A DNA stretch of 14,743 nt, from assembly GCA_964352985.1 (NCBI GenBank), contig CAYGUK010000097.1, positions 1-14,743 on the forward strand. Reading direction: 5' to 3'. Positions 5,504-13,100 of the stretch are shown here, in pieces; the stretch's first letter is position 1, and every line of letters begins with the position of its first letter. The position numbers and the translations under genes were made by a program. The notes beneath the pieces are model-generated. The model did no database searches, had not been told where the DNA came from, and saw only the letters and a list, made by a program, of their open reading frames with translations. Source of the stretch: CAYGUK01 sp964352985 (GTDB taxonomy: Bacteria > Pseudomonadota > Gammaproteobacteria > JAHCLG01).

Positions 5504-6112
5504 ATGAATAACTCGGATACAATATTTTTAAAGCCTAAACGTAATATAACGACAAAATTTCGTTTTAAAAAACCAAAGTTAAAGTCACTTAAACAATTTT
5601 TGCTAGCTTTAATGGTGTTGCCTTTAATTTTTGTTACCTTCAAATTATTCGGCGTAATTTTCACTTATTCGGGTTCTGTACCAGTTGGATTCTACCGTAT
5701 AATTCATTCCTCTGTTGCAATTCATTCAAATGACTATGTATCGTTTTGTTTGCCTAATAATGTGGCTTCAATGGGTATTCATCGAGGGTATATCGAAAAG
5801 GGAAATTGTAATAATGGTAGCCAACCCTTAATTAAGCAGGTGATAGCCGTACCTGGCGACACTGTTAATGTTAATTATAATCTCGTGACAGTCACTCACG
5901 ATAATTTAACTATTTCATATTCAGCAGTTATTCAACCGATCGACAAAAACAATCTTACTATTCATCGTTATATAAAAAATGGACAATACAAGTTAACTGG
6001 TTATTGGGTATATGGTGTTGGTGATCCTAAAGACTCTTGGGATTCTCGTTACTACGGGCAAATTTCAAAAAAACAAATCACACACAAACTGATTCCACTT
6101 TGCTTGTTTTAG
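5504..6112 (+). CDS. traF: TraF-type conjugative transfer peptidase (S26)
   Basis: 202 residues. TraF proteins are signal-peptidase-like serine proteases of the inner membrane; in RP4 TraF processes and cyclises the pilin subunit of the mating pilus. Here a basic N-terminus (about 1-30) precedes one membrane helix (31-53), then the S26 boxes in order: GSVPVGFYR with nucleophile Ser58, LIKQVIAVPGDTV with general-base Lys111, and SWDSRYYGQI (178-187), so the enzyme looks complete. Length fits the TraF family. It points toward traD and overlaps its 3' end by 35 bp, whereas in Ti plasmids traF lies next to traA on the same strand. The Shine-Dalgarno is weak (AAATAAAAG); an extended -10 stands at 5454-5462. 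The pilin substrate is not in the window. Confidence 0.9.
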   Translation: MNNSDTIFLKPKRNITTKFRFKKPKLKSLKQFLLALMVLPLIFVTFKLFGVIFTYSGSVPVGFYRIIHSSVAIHSNDYVSFCLPNNVASMGIHRGYIEKGNCNNGSQPLIKQVIAVPGDTVNVNYNLVTVTHDNLTISYSAVIQPIDKNNLTIHRYIKNGQYKLTGYWVYGVGDPKDSWDSRYYGQISKKQITHKLIPLCLF

Positions 6113-6533
6113 TTGCATAGTATAGTAGGGCACCAAGAATTGTTGCCTTATGATATTCACCTAAGCCTGAACTTAAAATATCACCACCAAGGCGAACAAG
6201 GTTATGAAAGCGCACCCGCTTCCATTCTTGATTAAATATCGACTGAGCCTTAGAAATGGCAGTTTTATCATTCATGAATGTTTCACTATTGAATGCCACT
6301 TGACCTTGTTTATAGAGGCTATGCTCATTATTGTCACCGTTTTCTATTTGTTGAATACAAGCTTTACATATGAGTTGAGCTGCTGCTGAATCAATATAAT
6401 CATTTTGAATAAACACTAACCCCGCCTTTTCAAATGCAAGTCCTAATAGAAATTTTCGATGACCGTCACGATGCCTAATTCGTTTTTGAGCTACTGCGAT
6501 TTTTGTTTGTATGCGAGCTTTTCGGCTTAAGAC
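6078..6533 (-). CDS. traD: TraD-like conjugal transfer protein, probably read by -1 frameshift from traC
   Basis: TraD is a small oriT-side accessory protein of Ti-type systems. This frame has two TraD-like segments: RIRHRDGHRKFLLGLAFEKA (the first, encoded upstream of 6416) and RFHNLVRLGGDILSSGLGEY followed by KATILGALL near the C-terminus. The first lies upstream of GTG 6416, the only usual start; between the frame's stop at 6594-6596 and that GTG there is no ATG, GTG or TTG. The frame is exactly the -1 frame of traC after A AAA AAG (6539-6533), so ribosomes slipping there would make a 233-residue TraC-TraD fusion, 151 residues from this frame. Alternatives are a 112-residue protein from GTG 6416 (AAGG eight bases upstream) or a one-base deletion in the seven-A run, real or a sequencing error. 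Confidence 0.7.
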   Translation of the reverse strand, partial: VLSRKARIQTKIAVAQKRIRHRDGHRKFLLGLAFEKAGLVFIQNDYIDSAAAQLICKACIQQIENGDNNEHSLYKQGQVAFNSETFMNDKTAISKAQSIFNQEWKRVRFHNLVRLGGDILSSGLGEYHKATILGALLYYATKTSKVESVCV

Positions 6534-6778
6534 TTTTTTTGACCAGCATCCATTGCTGAGCGTGCTACATCTTGCGTATTGAGATGTTTGTCTCTAAGCG
6601 CTTTAAACTCAGCGTTTAGAATATCGTCATTAATATCAACGATACGATATTTTTTCGCAAGTGTTGCTACTTTACTCGCACGTTGCTCATCAAAGTCAGC
6701 AATCTTTTGCTCAATTTCTTTAAGCTGTTCAACAAGTTTTGCTTTTTGATCCACTGGATCTTTTTTTACTTTTACCAT
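6527..6778 (-). CDS. traC: TraC-like conjugal transfer protein
   Basis: 83 residues, acidic-basic and helical, resembling TraC of Ti-type systems: an N-terminal coiled coil (KLVEQLKEIEQKIADFDEQR, about 14-33), then LAKKYRIVDINDDIL and FKALRDKHL, matching the pattern in which a coiled coil precedes a short 'LA..., D-D-L, F..L' segment. Such proteins help the relaxase at oriT. It begins 363 bp from traA and diverges from it, the same layout as traC-traD against traA in Ti plasmids, with oriT between. GGGGA nine bases upstream supports the ATG. The last codons CAA AAA AAG hold a slippery heptamer leading into the traD frame, so the gene may yield both an 83-residue protein and a fusion. Confidence 0.75.
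   Translation of the reverse strand: MVKVKKDPVDQKAKLVEQLKEIEQKIADFDEQRASKVATLAKKYRIVDINDDILNAEFKALRDKHLNTQDVARSAMDAGQKKS
6533..6539 (-). other. A AAA AAG slippery heptamer (candidate -1 frameshift site)
   Basis: In traC frame the codons are CAA AAA AAG TCT TAA, so the heptamer is in the right phase (X XXY YYZ). A -1 slip continues GTC TTA AGC CGA AAA GCT CGC in the traD frame. The same heptamer drives -1 frameshifting in E. coli dnaX. No strong stem-loop is obvious just downstream, and upstream only a weak GGA could act as a stimulatory Shine-Dalgarno. Confidence 0.5.
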
Positions 6779-6850
6779 TTTTAAAATTCCCCAAGTTCAA
6801 TAGTGTTAGCCCCTAGCATTAATCCTGTCTATAAATATCCTAGCGGGGCT

Positions 6851-6876
6851 TAAGGGGTCGGCAATGAGACCCCTTA
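6851..6876. repeat. Hairpin in the traC-traA gap
   Basis: TAAGGGGTC (6851-6859) and GACCCCTTA (6868-6876) form a perfect 9-bp stem with an 8-base loop, in the traC leader. It may be a terminator-like or regulatory structure, or part of oriT. The plus side is followed by an AT-rich stretch but not a clean T-run. Confidence 0.5.
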
Positions 6877-6913
6877 TTAAAAAATTCTTTTCATAATAAT
6901 TATTTTAAGGATA

Positions 6914-6936
6914 GGGTGGTTATATTAGCACCACCC
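6914..6936. repeat. Hairpin in the traC-traA gap
   Basis: GGGTGGT (6914-6920) and ACCACCC (6930-6936), a perfect 7-bp stem with a 9-base loop. Just beyond lie the 8-bp palindrome GTCGCGAC (6947-6954) and GCCG/CGGC (6959-6970), a GC-rich island in an otherwise AT-rich gap. Confidence 0.45.
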
Positions 6937-7045
6937 GTTTAATCCCGTCGCGACCAACGCCGTCCCCGGCTGTATCGCAACATCATATTGAAATATAAAA
7001 ATTAAAAAGTCAAACAATAAGCGAAGCGAACACCAAAAATCATAG

Positions 7046-7063
7046 TACTGGCGACAGCCAGTA
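7046..7063. repeat. Inverted repeat beside the predicted nic site
   Basis: TACTGGC (7046-7052) and GCCAGTA (7057-7063), a perfect 7-bp stem with loop GACA, ten bases from the nic motif on its leading side. It could be an operator or binding site for TraC/TraD. Confidence 0.5.
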
Positions 7064-7070
7064 ATTCACT

Positions 7071-7098
7071 ATGTGCACTTATGCATTCTTGCGAATGC
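7071..7098 (-). other. oriT: Predicted oriT core: inverted repeat plus IncQ-like nic motif
   Basis: On the minus strand a 6-bp inverted repeat (GCATTC, loop GCAA, GAATGC; 7083-7098) is followed at once by A-TAAGTGC-ACAT. IncQ plasmids such as RSF1010 have an inverted repeat followed by TAAGTGCG-CCCT, nicked just after the TAAGTGC-G, and the MOBQ relaxase gene lies next to it, as here. By analogy the cut would fall near 7073-7074 on the minus strand, making the traC-traD-ardA side enter first. The CCCT after nic is not kept. Confidence 0.6.
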
Positions 7099-7116
7099 TT
7101 TGGTGCTTTGATAAAG

Positions 7117-7132
7117 TAACCCTAATGGGTTA
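7117..7132 (+). promoter_or_regulatory. Hairpin touching the traA ribosome binding site
   Basis: TAACCC (7117-7122) and GGGTTA (7127-7132) form a 6-bp stem with loop TAAT, ending where the Shine-Dalgarno AGGGG (7132-7136) begins, six bases before ATG 7142. It could damp traA translation. A weak candidate promoter (TTGCGA 7089-7094, TAAAGT 7112-7117, 17 bp apart) overlaps the oriT repeat, which would allow autorepression by the relaxase. Confidence 0.35.
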
Positions 7133-7141
7133 GGGGTCAGT

Positions 7142-10100
7142 ATGGCAATTTATCATTACCATCGAGAAATCGGAAAACGTCGAGACGGTAAAAACGCAGT
7201 CTTTGCGGCAGCCTATATTCGTGGTGAAAAACGGACTTGTTATCGAACAGAAGAAACGAAAGATTTTAACAAACGACACGATGTTGTTTACAAAGAATGC
7301 TTATTACCCGATGACGCACCAGAGTGGGCTTTGAAATTACGACACTCACATATCAAAGGTGATGATGGACATTACCAGTTTGATCAAAGTGGATTTAATT
7401 TTTCTGATACTGCCTGGAACCAAATTGAAATCATGGAAAAGCGCGCTGATTCGCAACTCTATTTTCATGATGATTTTGCAATTCCTATTGAACTTGATCA
7501 AGATAATGCGATTGCATTAGTTCGGCAATTTGCCAAAGACGTATTAGCTACGGATGGTTTTTTTTGTGATGTAGCCGTTCACTGGGATTTAATTAATCCT
7601 CATGCGCATGTGGTGATGCCGCTTCGACAATTCACGGACACTGGCTTTAGTAAGACAAAAATTCGATTTGGTAAAAATGAATTGAGCCAATTAGTCAAAA
7701 CCGTTCGTGCCAAATGGGCAGACTATGCTAATCAAAAAATGATGGAGTTAGGTATTGATGCTAGGATTGATCACCGTAGTAACAGAGAGCGAGGGATTAA
7801 ACTCATTCCCACCGTGAAAGTCGGCAAAGCAAAATACATGCATGATACCAAACTTCAAGAAATTCGAATTGCTGAAAACCAATTAATCCGTGCCAAGAAT
7901 TTTGCCAATATTCAAGCTAACCCACAGTTGCTCACTGATAAATTGCAAGCTGATTATCAAACCTTCTCTCAAGATGATGTGAATCATGAACTCTCAAAAT
8001 ATGTGACTGAGGCGGAAGTCTTAAAGCGTGTTCAACAACAAGAAGATGCTTCAAAAGAAAAACTGGTTAATGACATTATTGATTATTTAAAGCAAGAGCA
8101 AACTATTTTTAGTGAGCGTGAATTAAAAAATTGGATCTTTGAACGTTCGGATAACTCAGAAATCTTTGAAGCAATCAGCAATGCCGTTTGCCAATCAAAT
8201 GACATTCTGCCGTTAGGTTTAGGTGATGATGGACGGGAGCATTTTGTTACTAGAGCAGCATTTGAACTTGAGTGTGATTTGATTAAGTTAACCTCTGAGT
8301 TAAATCGAAAGCAAACATTTTTGGTATCTGATGATTTGGTGATTTCGGCAGCACGTGAATTTGGTTTAAATGATAGCCAAACAATAGCTTTAAAACATTT
8401 AACCTTGAGTGGCGATCTAGCCATTGTCACCGGTTATGCTGGAACTGGTAAGACCTATATGTTAAAAGCCGCCAAACAAGTGTGGGAACAATCAGGTTAT
8501 CGTGTTCACGGTATTGCTTTTTCTGGTCGCGCGAGTGTTGGTTTAGAAAATGAATCGGGTATTAAATCGACTACTATCGCAGGCTTCCTCTCTCAGATTG
8601 AAAAGGGATACAAAACACTTAGTGACAAAGATATTGTGGTGATGGATGAAATGGGCATGGCCACACTGGATGATCTCCATGCAGTGCAATCACTGGTTAA
8701 TTCGAGCGGTAGTAAACTTGCCGGTGTCGGTGATACTGAGCAGCTTCAATCTGTTGGTCGCGGTGCAGCGATGCGAACAATGATTAGTGAGGCAGGGCAT
8801 GTGGTGATGGACACCATTATGCGACAACAGGTTGAATGGCAACGCGATGCTACACTTGAGATGGAAACCTTTAAAACAGGTGTTGGATTAGATGCGTATA
8901 ATGAACATGGTTTTGTTTCATTAGTCGATGATCCGTTAACTGCTAAAAATACAGTAATCGAAAAATGGCACGATGGTGTGCTATCCACTTCCGATCATTT
9001 AAAAGAGCATATCTTAATTGCATTTAAAAATGAAACTGTTGATGAATTGAATCAATTAGCCAGAGCACGATTAATCATGGGTGGTCAATTAAGCAGTGAT
9101 GGGATTCAATTAAAAACATCGACTGGTTTGCTGAATATCACTCAAGGTGAGCGTTTAGTTTTTAATAAAACCGATTATCGAACGCCTGTTAAAAATGGTG
9201 AGTTTGGTACGGTTATTAATTTTGATGATCAAAAAATGACTGTATTATTAGATAGCGGACGAGAAATTCTGTTATCCAGAAATGATACTCATGCGGTGAC
9301 TTATGGCTATGCAGCGACGATTCATCGCTTGCAAGGATTTACCGGGAATTATTCTAGTCTTTATGTTGACAGTCGTGTGTTTGACAGACAATCATTCTTG
9401 GTGACAGCAAGTCGTCATCGACTTGGGTTAAATATTGTTGCAGATAAAGATAATTTTAATGATTATGCTCATTTAAAAGAAACCGTCAGCCGCTACGGGC
9501 TTCGTGATTCATTGATTGATTATCCCGTGAGTTTTGCCATGCGTCGTGGCTATGAGCCTAAGCGTGTCACTAAACTTGCGGTTAATTTTATTCGTCACTC
9601 AAAAGAAAAAATTCACGATGCGTGGTTGTGGTTATTTAACTATCAAGCATTAATTGAAAAGCAACAATCACTTGCACCTGATCCCAATGAAGCATTAAAG
9701 CAACGACGAAAAGATGCCATGGTTGTTGCGGATTTTTGTGACAAACGCATCGATATTGCAAAGTCGGTTGAAGCATTAAAAGCCATGCCCGGTTATGAGC
9801 TAAGAATGTTGTACTCTCATGTGCCGATTGATGAGGAAATTTTAAGTAAAACACTGTACCTCTATCATGAAAATGACATGCTTTATTTTGCTGCTCGAAA
9901 TGACTATGATGAAGTGGTGCGACATAAACTGGAGCTGCATTCATTAGAGCAGAGTATTTCTACGAAAATTGAAGCAGCAGTATTCGATATTGAAGAACGT
10001 GCCCGTTTGAGTGACGATAATAAAGCACTGTTATTTGACGTCACCACACCGTTAGGATTTTCTCAAATTAACATGGATGAGAAAATTTCACGGCAACGTA

Positions 10101-13100
10101 CCATATATCAAAAACAACTCGATAATAGTCAGCGCGCCAATATTATTAATGATAATATGGATTATTATCAATTAGCACTCGATCGAAATCGGATCTCACG
10201 CGATGCCATAAAACAATCTGTAGACTTTGGTGATCGACACGATGAAATTCATGCTATTGCGAGTGAATTTAAACTCAGTCAATTTTACGATCCATTTCAT
10301 GCAGATAAAATAATGTCTAATATTAAAGACTATTATGGTCACATTATTTCAGCGCTTGGTAATAAAAAAGAGAAGAATCAATTTATTCTTGAGTTGAGAC
10401 ATCAATCTCATCAACACCGTTATGATCTTTCATTAAAACAATTTGAAAAAAGTTATCTTCCTTCGATTGAAACCGTTAAGCGTTATCTTGATTTAGATCA
10501 TGAGATTGCCGCTGCTTTATACCAAACTGAAAAATTGAGTGATGATGAACGAGACGCGCATAAACTTAAGCTTCATGAATACTCAATTGAGCGAAATCAA
10601 TTGGCTAATACAGTGTTAACCCGTTTAACGCATTTTGAACCATTGATTGAACATTTTGATATTGATCAAAATCGATTAAAACATCATCAGCAGCATTTCA
10701 ATGCGCGGGAAACCGTGAAGCGATTTAGCGAGCTTACACCATCTCTGGAACAACAAAATAATTTAGAGCGAATATTATTAGCGCACAGAATTAAGTCACG
10801 GCCTAAATTATATGGTATTTATCTTAATGACTTTCTCAAAGACGGTTTTAAATCAGTCAATTTAGAAAACTGGCGTTATGAACATTTAACTATCAAACGA
10901 ACTGCAAGTCCTGAACTCAAAGTTAGCATTAAACAGGTTCAAAACTATAACAATATCGCTAAGCAAACTGGTAATGCCTGGAAGGCTTATAAAAAACGTT
11001 GTGAAAAATCATCACACCAGTCTGATAAGTATAAATTGCGCGCACAAGTACTGTCTTGTCAGCGTGATAAGGTTGCTTATGAATTAATACAAAATATGGA
11101 GCAACATGCGGGTAGTGTTGTATTTGAAAAAGTCGATCTTAAGACACTTGCAAGCAGAGCATATGCTTATCAAATGATTGAGCGTTATCGCCATGAAAAT
11201 AATGAGCTTAAACAAACACGCTTGGCTCATATTATTAATAATAATTTTAAACGATTTGGTGCACTTGTTGAAATCAATGGTCTTGCGGCTCTTATTAAAA
11301 CACAAGCACGTTATTACGATTACCTTAAATTGATGAAAAAGGCATCTGATTCTGAAACCAGACAACTTATCCGTCAAATTTCATATTACGAGCAAAAGCG
11401 AATTGATGCGTGTATTGCATGGTCAGCGGTCAAAATAGCAGAGCGTTTAAATCGTGATGCAACATTATTAAAAAAACAAGCTAAATTACTGGGTGCGCAA
11501 CGTAATTTGGCTGCTTTTGAATTGATTGAATGTTGTAAAAAACAAAACATTGGCTATCCACAAATTACCGGTATCAAATGTGATACGGACAAATTAAAGA
11601 AATACGCGGATCAACATGTTGCCTATCAATCCGTAAAAGACTATTTACAAGCACCCGCCAATCTTCGTGGCGCACAGGCCGCGCAATTATTAGCTAATCG
11701 TGCGAGTTATCATTTTATCTTTGATCATAATATTGATTTTAAAGTGCTTAATCGAGAAGCCAAACAGTGGCAACAAGCACAGCAATTGGTAAAACAAACA
11801 ACGTACGTTGAAACAAAACGATTTGATGCGGATTTAATTAGTCGTGTGTTAATGGCTGATCCACAAAATTCGTATTTAGCGATCCTCGGCGAACCGTCAA
11901 AACGTAATAGTAGAGAATGGCGTTATCCTGGTGCTTTAATTATCACAATGACGGGTGATAAAAAAGGGCAATGGTATAGTTTTTCTGAAGAAATAGGCGG
12001 TGGTCCGATTAAAGCTATCCAACACTATTTAGGTTTGTCAGGAAAAGAAGCACTAAAATATGGTACTCGATTAGCGGGATTAAGCGAGCACGAGGCAATG
12101 ATCACCGAACTAAAAGTGAATCAACCAAAACAAAAAACTATTGATCACTCTCAAGTCGAGGCTACGCGAAAATTAAATGCTATTACATCCGCGCGTAGTA
12201 TTTGGGATGGCGCTATAACACCAGATAATAGTATTGTAACTCGTTATTTTAGAGAGCACCGCCATGTGCCTGAATTATCCAATATGGAAATTCGATATTG
12301 GCCAGCGGGTGCTAAATGGATTGATTATGATGAGCAGGGCAACCCAATAGAAAAAATAAACAAACTACCTGCTGCTGTGATTGCTGGCTTTGATCAACAA
12401 AAAGAAATGACGTGTGTCCAACGCATTTATTTAGATAAAAAGACAGCCAATAAAGCAAGTTTTATGGATAATCCAAAATTATCAAAAGGGGTAATTCAAG
12501 GTTCGGCTGGTTTAATTCAACGAGGTAAAATAGGTGGTCATTTGTATCTTGTTGAAGGCCCGGAAACAGGTGCGTCTATAGCGCTCGCAGCGCCCGATGC
12601 AACGGTTTTAGTGTCACTAGGTGTTAATAATCTTTCTAAATTATCTGAGGTTATTTTATCCTATTCACCATCACAGGTGACCATTGCTAGAGATAACGAT
12701 ATTAATGCGATGCTAAAAGGGGAATGTAAAGCGCGTATTCAATTGACCGTCACTACGTCAAAAGATAACAAGGCGATCGTTAAACATCCTCAAGATAAAA
12801 ATAAAAAGCATTATCCAGGATACAATTTAATTATTGGTAATCAGAATAAAGCGAGTCAATTAATTCGAAAATGTCGAGGGAAAGATGAGCTACATTATGA
12901 TGTTAATTTAATCCCTGGATTAAAAGAATTCATTAACATTAAAAATAGTGAATTCGATGTTAATGCTATTTTCGATCGTATTAATCGTTATGAAAATAGT
13001 ACGCAACACACCACCGATCGTGCACTGTGGATGTTACGGGAAAAATTACAACCTCATGGTATTAGTGTGGATGCCATTACCCCACCATTAGATGCGATAC

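Noticed and set aside
6204..6389. 61-codon plus-strand ORF
   Set aside because: Antisense shadow of traD.
6594..6778. Separate start for traD inside traC
   Set aside because: The traD frame is closed by TAG at 6594-6596 and has no ATG, GTG or TTG from there to 6416.
8083..11377. Several minus-strand ORFs of 80-115 codons inside traA
   Set aside because: They lie wholly inside a gene with intact relaxase and helicase motifs and have no family features of their own.
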